This document shows positions 8,035 through 15,720 of a stretch of DNA of 54,115 nucleotides, in pieces; the first letter of the stretch is position 1, and each line of letters begins with the position of its first letter. Under the pieces are notes generated by a model. That model saw only the letters and a list, made by a program, of their open reading frames with translations, was not told the origin of the DNA and made no database searches. The stretch lies in contig JAGIAQ010000050.1 in the NCBI GenBank assembly GCA_017744795.1, positions 1 to 54,115 of the forward strand. The letters are read 5' to 3'. This DNA comes from Niabella sp. (GTDB lineage: Bacteria; Bacteroidota; Bacteroidia; Chitinophagales; Chitinophagaceae). The position numbers were made by a program, and so were the translations under genes.

Positions 8035-8577
8035 TCAAAACGAGATCGTTTTACGTAGTATTTTCGACTTTATCCGTGCTTTCTTGCTTTCCTGTAAAAT
8101 AAACTTCGTACCATCTGAATAATATGTGATCACTTCTTTATCAGCCGGATTGATGATGAAATATTCTTTCACCCCAAAGGTTTCATACAGATGCTTTTTT
8201 ACCTGCAGGTCGTGCTTTTTATTGCCCGATAAAACTTCCACTACCAGGTCCGGCGCGCCTTTTATTCTGCCTTCTTTTATTATGGAAAGATTTTCTTTGG
8301 CGATAAAAACGATATCCGGCTGCACCACGTTATTATGGCCCAGGTAAACGTCTACAGGAGAAAAAACACATTCTCCCAAATCATTTTCTGTTATGTAAAT
8401 ATTCAAAAAGGTGAATAATTTACCTAGTATCTGTTGGTGCTCAAAGGTTGGCGCGGGTGACATATAAAGCACATTATTAATTACTTCCGCCAGCGTGCCT
8501 TCCGGGAGCATTTCATATACTTCAACAGCGGTGCGTGGCGGCATTTGATAATTTTTATTTGCAATGGTGGTTCCCAT
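8035..8577 (-). CDS. Uma2-family (DUF820) PD-(D/E)XK nuclease-like protein
   Basis: A 180-aa single-domain protein. The family pattern is clear: an N-terminal EVYEMLPEGTLAEVINNVLYMSPAP, then QPDIVFI (the PD motif), then DLVVEVLSGNKKHDLQVKKHLYE, where the acidic residue and lysines complete a PD-(D/E)XK-like site, and finally VKEYFIINP. Uma2 proteins are predicted endonucleases, abundant in cyanobacteria and scattered in Bacteroidota, with no settled cellular role. The copy looks intact. It lies between mutL and a hairpin repeat upstream, and has no obvious partner gene. Confidence 0.85.
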   Translation of the reverse strand: MGTTIANKNYQMPPRTAVEVYEMLPEGTLAEVINNVLYMSPAPTFEHQQILGKLFTFLNIYITENDLGECVFSPVDVYLGHNNVVQPDIVFIAKENLSIIKEGRIKGAPDLVVEVLSGNKKHDLQVKKHLYETFGVKEYFIINPADKEVITYYSDGTKFILQESKKARIKSKILRKTISF

Positions 8578-8629
8578 AGCAGCAAGTTACAAAATAAATG
8601 GCTATATCAGCAATCCGCAACAAATCAAC

Positions 8630-8686
8630 GCCGGGAAGCCGGAAATGCGGGAAGATATTTTTTTCAATTGCCCCAGGCTTCCCGGC
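8630..8686. repeat. GCCGGGAAG hairpin repeat, copy A
   Basis: Perfect 11-bp inverted arms GCCGGGAAGCC (8630-8640) and GGCTTCCCGGC (8676-8686). After the left arm comes GGAAATGCGGGAAGATATT, shared with the copies at 10530 and 23239. It lies in the divergent space between the Uma2 gene and the DHS-like gene. Confidence 0.8.
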
Positions 8687-8756
8687 TGAATATTAGCTTT
8701 GAGACAATCTCAGATTATTTTATCGTAACTCTGAACTGCTTCCTTTTCAAAAACTG

Positions 8757-8764
8757 TATTTTTG
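8757..8764 (+). promoter_or_regulatory. -7 promoter element of the DHS-like gene
   Basis: TATTTTTG matches TAnnTTTG, giving a leader of roughly 50 nt before the ATG at 8823. Confidence 0.5.
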
Positions 8765-8822
8765 CCGCTCGCAATGTCTCACCTTATTGTGATCTGAAGG
8801 CGGAGTAAAATTCAAAAAATAT

Positions 8823-9797
8823 ATGAGTAAAGGACCTGTTTCTCAGTTTATTGAACATCATTACAGACATTTTAACGCTGCGGCATTAATGGATGCGGCC
8901 AAAGGATATGAAGCCCATATGAATGCGGGCGGTAAAATGATGATCACCCTTGCAGGTGCGATGAGCACGGCTGAACTGGGTATCTCTCTTGCTGAAATGA
9001 TCCGGCAGGACAAAGTACAGATCATTTCCTGCACCGGCGCCAACCTGGAAGAAGATGTAATGAACCTGGTGGCCCACTCCCATTATAAACGGGTGCCTAA
9101 TTACCGCGATCTTACGCCCAAAGAGGAATGGGACCTGCTGGAAAACCATTATAACCGGGTAACCGATACCTGCATACCGGAAGAAGAAGCGTTTCGCCGC
9201 CTGCAGAAACACTTGCACAAACAATGGAAGGACGCTGAAGAAAAGGGAGAACGCTATTTTCCGCACGAGTTTTTATATAAAACCGTTTTAAGCGGCGACC
9301 TGGAACAGTATTATGAAATCGATCCCAAAGACAGCTGGATCGTTGCTGCCGCCCAAAAAAATATTCCTATTGTTGTTCCGGGATGGGAAGACAGCACTAC
9401 CGGGAACATTTTTGCCAGCTACGTCATTAAAAATGAGCTGAAAGCAAGTACCGTTAAAAGTGGGATCGAATACATGGCCTGGCTGGCCGACTGGTACCGC
9501 AACAATAGCAGTGGCAAGGGCGTGGGTTTCTTCCAGATCGCCGGCGGTATTGCAGGAGACTTCCCGATCTGCGTGGTGCCCATGATGTACCAGGACCTGG
9601 AATGGCATGATGTTCCGTTCTGGAGCTATTTCTGCCAGATCAGCGACAGCACTACTTCCTACGGTTCTTATTCCGGCGCCGTTCCTAATGAAAAGATCAC
9701 CTGGGGGAAACTGGATATTGATACACCGAAATTCATCGTGGAAAGCGATGCTACGATTGTAGCTCCGCTGATGTTCGCATGGATCCTCGGATGGTAA
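8823..9797 (+). CDS. deoxyhypusine synthase-like protein lacking the catalytic lysine
   Basis: A 324-aa protein of the deoxyhypusine synthase fold. Recognisable segments are SCTGANLEEDVMNL (the NAD-site TTAGGVEEDL region of the human enzyme), AAQKNIPIVVPGWEDSTTGN (the [20 protein letters not shown] region) and ITWGKL (VSWGKI). At the lysine that forms the enzyme-substrate imine (human GGGVVKHH) this protein reads AGGIAGDFP, with no lysine, and the His of KNHIP is also not conserved. Bacteria have no eIF5A, so classical hypusination is excluded. A polyamine- or NAD-related reaction is possible but unproven. It has its own promoter and a bidirectional terminator after it. Confidence 0.85.
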   Translation: MSKGPVSQFIEHHYRHFNAAALMDAAKGYEAHMNAGGKMMITLAGAMSTAELGISLAEMIRQDKVQIISCTGANLEEDVMNLVAHSHYKRVPNYRDLTPKEEWDLLENHYNRVTDTCIPEEEAFRRLQKHLHKQWKDAEEKGERYFPHEFLYKTVLSGDLEQYYEIDPKDSWIVAAAQKNIPIVVPGWEDSTTGNIFASYVIKNELKASTVKSGIEYMAWLADWYRNNSSGKGVGFFQIAGGIAGDFPICVVPMMYQDLEWHDVPFWSYFCQISDSTTSYGSYSGAVPNEKITWGKLDIDTPKFIVESDATIVAPLMFAWILGW

Positions 9798-9819
9798 TAG
9801 AAAGCAACTATAATAAATG

Positions 9820-9849
9820 AAAAAAGAGCGGTTTGACCCGCTCTTTTTT
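9820..9849. terminator. bidirectional terminator
   Basis: Perfect 12-bp arms (AAAAAAGAGCGG and its complement) with a TTTGAC loop. The arms end in A and T runs, so the structure can work on both strands, for the DHS-like gene and the convergent lipoprotein gene. Confidence 0.9.
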
Positions 9850-9866
9850 GTTCAGATTTGAATCGT

Positions 9867-10433
9867 TTATTGGGCAATAAAATCGGCTTTAGTACTGGCT
9901 GAAGTGGTAACACTGAGCGCTGTTGTGCTCAATTGTTTTACCGCCCAGGTAACAGCCCCGGAAGACCCGCCACTGAACGAAAGGTTGCCGGAAGCATCCA
10001 CCTGAACCAGGCTGCAATATGCCTGCAATGCAATGTTGAAGGCCGCTAACCCGCCGGCATAACCATTTACAACCGCTTGAAAATTGGTCGCGGTACTTCC
10101 GTTGACAGTATAACTGATACTGGCGTTGGAGATCGTAATGTTGCTTCCGTCATAGCTCCATTTGCCTGTAATGGTTGCCCCGGCAGCATTGTTACCGCCG
10201 GCAGCACCCAGGGCGCTGTTTAATGTAAGCGTAAAATCCTGACTGGCATTGAAAGTAGCCACAGGACGTTGATTTTGAGCACTGTTGCTGTTGGACGCCG
10301 AAGCGGAGCTGTTGGTTTGCTGCCAGGAATGGGCTTCCAAAGCCTGTTGGCTGGAAGGGGTGTTAGAATCATTTTTGGAACAGGAAACCATCGACAGCAT
10401 TGCAAGACCTGCCGTAACAAATGTTAAACGCAT
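9867..10433 (-). CDS. small Ser/Asn/Ala-rich lipoprotein, unknown function
   Basis: A protein of 188 aa from ATG 10431-10433. It has a lipoprotein signal with lipobox MVSC (Cys at residue 18), then an Asn/Ser-rich linker, then beta-strand-rich sequence with GKWSYDGSNITISN, reminiscent of META/lipocalin-like 'remaining signal' domains of Bacteroidota lipoproteins. An in-frame ATG at 10466 would add 11 residues, but a TAGTTTTG -7 element at 10469-10476 would then overlap the start region, so the downstream ATG is preferred. No enzymatic motif is seen. It is transcribed alone toward a bidirectional terminator. Confidence 0.7.
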   Translation of the reverse strand: MRLTFVTAGLAMLSMVSCSKNDSNTPSSQQALEAHSWQQTNSSASASNSNSAQNQRPVATFNASQDFTLTLNSALGAAGGNNAAGATITGKWSYDGSNITISNASISYTVNGSTATNFQAVVNGYAGGLAAFNIALQAYCSLVQVDASGNLSFSGGSSGAVTWAVKQLSTTALSVTTSASTKADFIAQ

Positions 10434-10468
10434 AGAATAAAGTTTTGAATAAAAATGAATTTTCAATT

Positions 10469-10476
10469 CAAAACTA
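10469..10476 (-). promoter_or_regulatory. -7 promoter element of the lipoprotein gene
   Basis: TAGTTTTG on the minus strand. It predicts a leader of about 30 nt before the ATG at 10433 and helps decide that start. Confidence 0.5.
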
Positions 10477-10529
10477 TAATCGCATCATGAATAAAGAATG
10501 AAAAGGCAAAAAACCTGAAGACAAACAAT

Positions 10530-10605
10530 AGCCGGGAAGGCGGAAATACGGGAAGATATTGTTTTTTGATTATCTATAGCTTACCGTCTCGCCGCCTTCC
10601 CGGCT
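10530..10605. repeat. GCCGGGAAG hairpin repeat, copy B
   Basis: Perfect 14-bp inverted arms AGCCGGGAAGGCGG (10530-10543) and its complement (10592-10605). The left-arm extension CGGAAATACGGGAAGATATT matches copy A, and GCTTACCG before the right arm matches copy C. It lies between the M28 peptidase stop and the lipoprotein promoter. Confidence 0.85.
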
Positions 10606-10623
10606 GGTTCTACTTTTCATTCT

Positions 10624-12162
10624 TTATCGGGCAGTTTCCGGCAATTTTAAATCGCGCTTAAGCATATCGCTCCGGTTGGCCATTTCCCAGGCCGTGTAAA
10701 AGATCATTTGCGCTCTTTTGGCCATTAACGGAAAGTTTATTTTGTCAACGGTATCTGTAATTTTATGATAATCAGCCTTTAACATGCCGTCGTAGAAGAA
10801 CAGGATGGGCACGCCTTTCCGGGCAAAATTAAAATGGTCGCTCCGGTAATAAATACGCTCCGGATCACTTGGATCATCAAACTTATAATCCAGCGTCAGT
10901 TTGGTGTATTTATTATTCATGCCTTCGTTGATCACCGGAAGATCTGTGCTCAATTTATCATGTCCGATCACATAAATATAATTGAGGGTGTCTGCCGATT
11001 TTCTTTCTGTATCAACGCGCCCGATCATATCAATATTCAGGTCTGCAGTCGTTTTGTCCAAAGGATACACCGGGTTCTCAGAATAATATTCGGATCCCCA
11101 CAATCCTTTTTCTTCGCCGCTTACTGTCATGAAAACAAGTGTTCTCCGAGGGCCTTTACCCGCTTTTTTGGCGCGGGCAAACGCTTCAGCCATTGCCAGA
11201 ACACTTACCGTTCCCGATCCATCATCATCCGCTCCATAAAAAATATTGCCGGCAGCATCCTTGCCCAGGTGGTCATAATGGCCCGTGATAAAAAGATATT
11301 CATTTTTCTTATCCGTTCCCTCAATAACCCCTAAAACATTTGAGGCAGTAGCCGTATTCTTTTGCAGTTCGTAATCCAGCGAGGTAGCGGTATTTTTTAT
11401 TTCCGGTGCCGCCTGCCCGTTATCCATTGCTCCGGTAACATCATCAAAAGAGTATCCGCTGGTTTTTTCCACTACATTTTTACCAATAAAGAACACGGGG
11501 GGTTGTGTGGTTGTATTCTTTTTTACCCAGGATGGCCGGTAAGTAACCGTGCTTTTAAAACGGGGTGGAATGGCTTCAACCGCTACCAATACCGCAGCCG
11601 CCCCCTTTTTAATTGCATTGGCAATTTTTACCATCAGGGCTGTTGAAGCCATGCGTCCTTCCTGCGAGGGCGTAAACCCTTTGGGCGCCCCTGCAAAAAC
11701 CACTACCAGCTTGCCTTTTACATCAATACCTGCATAATCATCGCGGTCTTTATCTACAATGCCATAACCTGCAAACGCATACGCGTCAAATTTTAAATGA
11801 ACGTTCTCCCCATTGGTAAATAAGGGCGCTACATCATCTGCAGTAAAGCTATTATTGCCTAGTTTCAGATTCATTGTAACCAGGGAGTCTTTTTCCAGTT
11901 GATAGGTTTGCCGGTAGCTGCCCTGGTTGCCCGCAGCAAGCCCTTGTTCCCGGAACTGCGTGGTGATATAGTCCGCCGCCCGTTCCAGCCCTGGCGACGG
12001 CGTATTGCGCCCTTCCATGGCAGCGCTTGCAATTACAGACAAATGTTTTTTTAATAGCTCAGGAGTAATGGCTTTTGCAAAAACAGCCGGGTCTGCTGTT
12101 TTTTGAGCACCGGCAATACCCGCGGAAAACAGTGCGGCCACAAAAAGGAACCGTTTTATCAT
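10624..12162 (-). CDS. M28-family zinc metallopeptidase, exported
   Basis: A 512-aa protein with an N-terminal signal peptide ending near GIAGAQ. A protease-associated (PA) segment lies in the first half (for example AGIDVKGKLVVVFAGAP). The M28 catalytic domain carries the zinc ligands in order: TGHYDHLG, GADDDGSG, SGEEKGLWGSEYY (catalytic Glu pair) and NIDMIGR, with a late YHKITDT histidine. Such enzymes are aminopeptidases or carboxypeptidases of the periplasm or surface with two zinc ions. Substrate preference cannot be read from sequence. It follows rpiB on the same strand with a 56-bp gap and may be independently expressed. Confidence 0.9.
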   Translation of the reverse strand: MIKRFLFVAALFSAGIAGAQKTADPAVFAKAITPELLKKHLSVIASAAMEGRNTPSPGLERAADYITTQFREQGLAAGNQGSYRQTYQLEKDSLVTMNLKLGNNSFTADDVAPLFTNGENVHLKFDAYAFAGYGIVDKDRDDYAGIDVKGKLVVVFAGAPKGFTPSQEGRMASTALMVKIANAIKKGAAAVLVAVEAIPPRFKSTVTYRPSWVKKNTTTQPPVFFIGKNVVEKTSGYSFDDVTGAMDNGQAAPEIKNTATSLDYELQKNTATASNVLGVIEGTDKKNEYLFITGHYDHLGKDAAGNIFYGADDDGSGTVSVLAMAEAFARAKKAGKGPRRTLVFMTVSGEEKGLWGSEYYSENPVYPLDKTTADLNIDMIGRVDTERKSADTLNYIYVIGHDKLSTDLPVINEGMNNKYTKLTLDYKFDDPSDPERIYYRSDHFNFARKGVPILFFYDGMLKADYHKITDTVDKINFPLMAKRAQMIFYTAWEMANRSDMLKRDLKLPETAR

Positions 12163-12218
12163 ATGTTTTTTTTATACAGTTTTTCCGCAACCTGCGGCAA
12201 GCAATATTTTTTTAACCG

Positions 12219-12671
12219 CTAGCAGCTTATTTTAGATACACGATCTGCATGCCGTCCCCCCTCAAAATCAGTAGCAATAAAGGTTTCCACCAGCTCTTCC
12301 GCAACGGCTTCGGTAACAAACCGTGCGGGGATGCAGAGAATATTGGCGTTGTTATGTTTCCGGGCGAGCTCGGAAATTTCTTTATCCCAGCAAATGGCGG
12401 CCCGGATGCCCTGGTGTTTATTTGCAGTTATGGCTACTCCATTGGCACTGCCGCAAAGAAGTATCCCAAAAGCAAACCCGCCGCTTTCAACCGCAGTGGC
12501 TACAGGATGCGCAAAGTCCGGATAATCTACTGAATCTGCAGTATGCGTACCAAAATCCTGAAACAACAATCCTTTACCTTCCAGGAAAGAGATCAGTAGC
12601 TGCTTATACTCAAATCCGGCATGATCCGAACCTATAGCTATCGGTTTTTTAAGGTCAAAATGTGTATCCAT
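12219..12671 (-). CDS. rpiB: ribose 5-phosphate isomerase B
   Basis: A 150-aa RpiB/LacAB-family isomerase that interconverts ribose 5-phosphate and ribulose 5-phosphate in the non-oxidative pentose phosphate pathway. The N-terminal GSDHAGFEYK motif, the active-site cysteine in LLCGSANG, and NKHQGIRAAICWD with HNNANIL are all present. The length is normal. It starts 15 bp after tatC on the same strand and is probably cotranscribed. Together with the orphan transketolase half at 41773 it is one of two pentose phosphate genes in the window. Confidence 0.94.
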   Translation of the reverse strand: MDTHFDLKKPIAIGSDHAGFEYKQLLISFLEGKGLLFQDFGTHTADSVDYPDFAHPVATAVESGGFAFGILLCGSANGVAITANKHQGIRAAICWDKEISELARKHNNANILCIPARFVTEAVAEELVETFIATDFEGGRHADRVSKISC

Positions 12672-12686
12672 GATTTTACAATTTTG

Positions 12687-13541
12687 TCAGCTCCATTCCT
12701 CTTTGTCTTCCTCAGCATCCTGTTTTTGCACTTTGGCAGCCACGGAAATACTTGCCTCATATAATAAGTAGAGTGGAATGGTTACGATCATTAAACTAAA
12801 CGGATCGGTAGACGGGGTAATAATTGCCGCTGCGGTGATGATCACCACAAAAGCATGCCGCCGGTATTTACGCAGGAATTTCGCTGTAACGATCCCGATC
12901 TTTGCCAGCAGCAATACCAGCAAAGGCATCTGGAACAGGATCCCGATACCGACCGTTGTATAAATAAGATTTTCCAGGTAATCAGAAAACAGGGGGATGA
13001 TCACGATCGAAGGGCTCAGCTTGTAGTTGAAATAAAAATTGACCATAAACGGGGTCAGGATCAGGTACCCGAAAACCACGCCGACGAAAAATAAAATGGC
13101 TACCCAGAAAATGATCCCGGTTGTTTGCCGTTTTTCTTTTTCCGACAACGCAGGGCGTATAAATTTCCATAGTTCCCAGAAAACATAGGGGAAAGCCACA
13201 ATAAAGCCGCCCACAAAGGCAATGGTAAACGACGAAATAAACTGTGCCGTCATGGCCGTTTCCTGGAATTTGACATCGGCCGCATTTAAGCAGAGTGAAG
13301 CCACGTGCAGTTTCTGTCCCAGCCAGCAAAACCATTTTGCCGCAATAAAATCCGGCTTGGTGGGCGCCATAACGATACGATCAACGATGTCATTGATGTA
13401 GATGAAGATCACGATCGCACAAACCAGGATCGCAATAATAGAGCGGATTAAATGCCACCTTAAAACCTCCAGGTGATCAATAAAAGACATCTCTTCTTCA
13501 CTATCACCACTTCTTTTCTTTAAAAAATCCAGTAAAGCCAT
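12687..13541 (-). CDS. tatC: Sec-independent protein translocase TatC
   Basis: A 284-aa inner-membrane protein, the receptor for twin-arginine signal peptides. The conserved N-terminal MSFIDHLEVLRWHLIRSI (the HLxELRxR motif) is followed by six predicted membrane helices, including the conserved FPYVFWELWKFIRPALSEKEKR loop region and STDPFSLMIVTIPLYLLYE near the C-terminus. The periplasmic loop after the first helix is longer than in E. coli, as is usual in Bacteroidota. No tatA is present nearby. It is likely cotranscribed with rpiB. Confidence 0.95.
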   Translation of the reverse strand: MALLDFLKKRSGDSEEEMSFIDHLEVLRWHLIRSIIAILVCAIVIFIYINDIVDRIVMAPTKPDFIAAKWFCWLGQKLHVASLCLNAADVKFQETAMTAQFISSFTIAFVGGFIVAFPYVFWELWKFIRPALSEKEKRQTTGIIFWVAILFFVGVVFGYLILTPFMVNFYFNYKLSPSIVIIPLFSDYLENLIYTTVGIGILFQMPLLVLLLAKIGIVTAKFLRKYRRHAFVVIITAAAIITPSTDPFSLMIVTIPLYLLYEASISVAAKVQKQDAEEDKEEWS

Positions 13542-13603
13542 TGTTTATAAAAATGGGAACAAAGATGCAGATAAAAAACACAATATCATGGCTTTTGTTC
13601 AGG

Positions 13604-14851
13604 CTATTTTAGCTTTTTCAATTTTACCATCTCAATCCGCGTATCACTAACCGCCAGAATATCAAATTCAAAATCGCCGATAATGATGCGTTCCTTCTGT
13701 GCCGGGATGGTTTCGTAAAAATTAATGATATACCCGGAAAGGGTTTCCGACTCTCCTATATTGGTAAAGTAAAAGCCATATTTCTTTTCAATATAGTCCA
13801 GCTCCAGGCGGCCGGAAAAGATATATTCATCTTCCGAGATCCGCTTTTCTACAAAAAGCTGGGTATCATATTCGTCCCAGATCTCGCCAAAAAGCTCTTC
13901 CAGCAGGTCTTCCATGGTAATAACGCCCGCCGTTCCGCCAAATTCATCCACTACCCAGGCAATGCTTTTAGACTCCTTGCTGAATTTATTGATCAACCCA
14001 ACAGCCGTCATACTTTCGGGCACCGCAATGATGGGGATCATGATGGAGTCGATATCCACCGGGCGTTTGAACAGATCCAACTCGTGCACAAAGCCCAGGA
14101 TATTGTCGATATTGGACTCGTAAACAATGATACGGCTGCGTTTGGTATCGATAAATTTCGCCGCCAGATCCTCCACAGAACTATTGATCTCGACGGCCAC
14201 GATCTCTTTGCGCGGCACCATGCTCTGCCGGATCTTAATATTGGCCAGCTCCTGTGCATTCTCCAGCAAATGCGTGCTGGTCTCTTCCCGCTGGGTCTGC
14301 CGGCTGTCGCGAAACATAAACTGCAGGTCGTTGCGGGCAAAAGGCGATTTATTTTTATCGAGCCGCACATTGAACACATATTTCAATATCCAGTTAGATA
14401 AGCGGAACAAAGCCGCGGTGATGGGGTACAGGAGCCAGATAAAAAAATTGATAATGACCGCCAGGGAACTGAGCAGCGAAGTGCTGTTGGCCCTGAAAAC
14501 GGCCCTGGGTATGAATTCTACAAAAACGAGGACAATGAGCGTGTTAAAAACGATCTCAAAAACGATCTGCCAAAAACGGGAATCGATCCCGATCCGTACC
14601 CAGAAAGGAACCAATACCTCGCTGGTTTGGAGCACAAAAATAGTAAGCGCGGTGATGTAGCCGATTACTGATGTGCCCCAGAAAATGGCCGGCGTATCAA
14701 CAAATTTGCCCACGAGCCGCCCGGTTAAACTACCCTGCTTGCGTTTTAATTCAATGCTTAACCGGCTGGCGCTGAAAAAAGCCATCTCCACCCCGGCAAA
14801 GAAGATCATGAATAATAACGACGCAATCCATATGATTAACTGCCATTCCAT
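13604..14851 (-). CDS. gldE: CNNM/CBS/CorC-domain membrane protein, GldE type
   Basis: A 415-aa protein with an N-terminal CNNM (DUF21) membrane domain of about four helices beginning MEWQLIIWIASLLF, then a CBS pair (about residues 190-310, starting MVPRKEIVAVEINSS) and a C-terminal CorC_HlyC domain (LSGYIINFYETIPAQ). In Flavobacterium, GldE is linked to gliding motility and type IX secretion; the wider family concerns Mg/Co transport. Assignment as GldE rather than another CorC paralogue is inference. ATG 14851 is used because upstream in-frame sequence lies inside gmk. The gap to gmk is 23 bp. Confidence 0.82.
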   Translation of the reverse strand: MEWQLIIWIASLLFMIFFAGVEMAFFSASRLSIELKRKQGSLTGRLVGKFVDTPAIFWGTSVIGYITALTIFVLQTSEVLVPFWVRIGIDSRFWQIVFEIVFNTLIVLVFVEFIPRAVFRANSTSLLSSLAVIINFFIWLLYPITAALFRLSNWILKYVFNVRLDKNKSPFARNDLQFMFRDSRQTQREETSTHLLENAQELANIKIRQSMVPRKEIVAVEINSSVEDLAAKFIDTKRSRIIVYESNIDNILGFVHELDLFKRPVDIDSIMIPIIAVPESMTAVGLINKFSKESKSIAWVVDEFGGTAGVITMEDLLEELFGEIWDEYDTQLFVEKRISEDEYIFSGRLELDYIEKKYGFYFTNIGESETLSGYIINFYETIPAQKERIIIGDFEFDILAVSDTRIEMVKLKKLK

Positions 14852-14874
14852 AAGTATAAAGATATATTTTTTAT

Positions 14875-15504
14875 TCAGGGTTTGATGCCCAGAAATTTCT
14901 TTACGATCGTCTCCGCTTCTGCGCAAGCTTCTTCCAGATCATCATTAACAACTACTTCATTGAAGTGATTCATAAAAGAAAGCTCATATTCCGCCTTGTT
15001 CAGCCGCGTTTGCAACGATTCCTCGCTTTCGCTGCCTCTTGAGATCAGCCTCCGGCGCAACTCCTTTACAGACGGTGGTTCTATGAATATGGAAAGGCTT
15101 TGCCCGGGATATTGCTGCTGTACATGAATAGCGCCTTTTACATCAATATCCAGCAGGGGGTATTGCTGCCGCTTCCACAACCGGCTCAGTTCGCTTTTGA
15201 GCGTGCCGTAGTATTTGCCTTCATAAACCATTTCCCATTCAACAAACTCATTCTGTTTTATTTTTTCCTGGAAGGCCTCCGGGCTCATAAAGTAATAGTC
15301 GGTACCATCCCTTTCCCCCGCCCGCTTGGATCTTGTAGCCGCTGAAATGGAAAAGGCCAGCTGCGGAATCTGCTGCAGCAGATAGCGGGTGATGGAGGTT
15401 TTACCCGCCCCTGATGGTGCTGTAAGAATAATGATCTTATGGCCACTATCAGCAGCGGCGGCGGCTTTAGGAAAATAAAGAAAGTTGCGTTTCGTAAAAT
15501 TCAT
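14875..15504 (-). CDS. gmk: guanylate kinase
   Basis: A 209-aa enzyme converting GMP and ATP to GDP and ADP. The P-loop APSGAGKTSI lies near residue 30, followed by SAATRSKRAGERDGTDYYF (GMP binding), WEMVYEGKYYGT, DIDVKGA and IEPPSVKELRRRL. The reading frame stays open further upstream through a heptamer-repeat tract, but that sequence is not gmk-like and ATG 15502-15504 fits the family length. It is followed by gldE on the same strand, 23 bp apart. Confidence 0.95.
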   Translation of the reverse strand: MNFTKRNFLYFPKAAAAADSGHKIIILTAPSGAGKTSITRYLLQQIPQLAFSISAATRSKRAGERDGTDYYFMSPEAFQEKIKQNEFVEWEMVYEGKYYGTLKSELSRLWKRQQYPLLDIDVKGAIHVQQQYPGQSLSIFIEPPSVKELRRRLISRGSESEESLQTRLNKAEYELSFMNHFNEVVVNDDLEEACAEAETIVKKFLGIKP

Positions 15505-15583
15505 GTGCCTGCAAAATACTAAAGAAATGTAAATTGTAAAATAATCAATAAGAAATGTAAAATAATGCTGAACGTAAAACGCC

Positions 15584-15629
15584 CAATGGTCAATAGATCC
15601 CCCATTCACTATTGACCATTGACTATTGA
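15584..15629. repeat. heptamer-phased hairpin tract upstream of gmk
   Basis: Left units CAATGGT and CAATAGA (15584-15597); right units CTATTGA, CCATTGA, CTATTGA (15609-15629). Thirteen bases of the left arm (15584-15596) are exactly complementary to 15609-15621. It lies between the surA-like terminator and gmk. Confidence 0.75.
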
Positions 15630-15657
15630 CATTCTTCATTTTATAGCCTTACCGGCC

Positions 15658-15693
15658 AAAAAATACGGCCTGCATCGAGCAATCGTGCAGGCC
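15658..15693 (-). terminator. terminator of the surA-like gene
   Basis: Perfect 8-bp stem GGCCTGCA/TGCAGGCC (15667-15674, 15686-15693), followed on the minus strand by GTA and six T. It lies 27 nt after the stop codon at 15721. Confidence 0.75.
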
Positions 15694-15720
15694 TCAATCA
15701 ATTCTGTATTAATTCGTTAT

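Noticed and set aside
8545-8808. 87-codon plus-strand frame across hairpin repeat copy A
   Set aside because: It overlaps the start of the Uma2 gene and the repeat, with no protein-like conservation.
15505-15639. N-terminal extension of guanylate kinase
   Set aside because: The extra 45 residues come from a heptamer tract and AT-rich leader; the family length fits the ATG at 15504.
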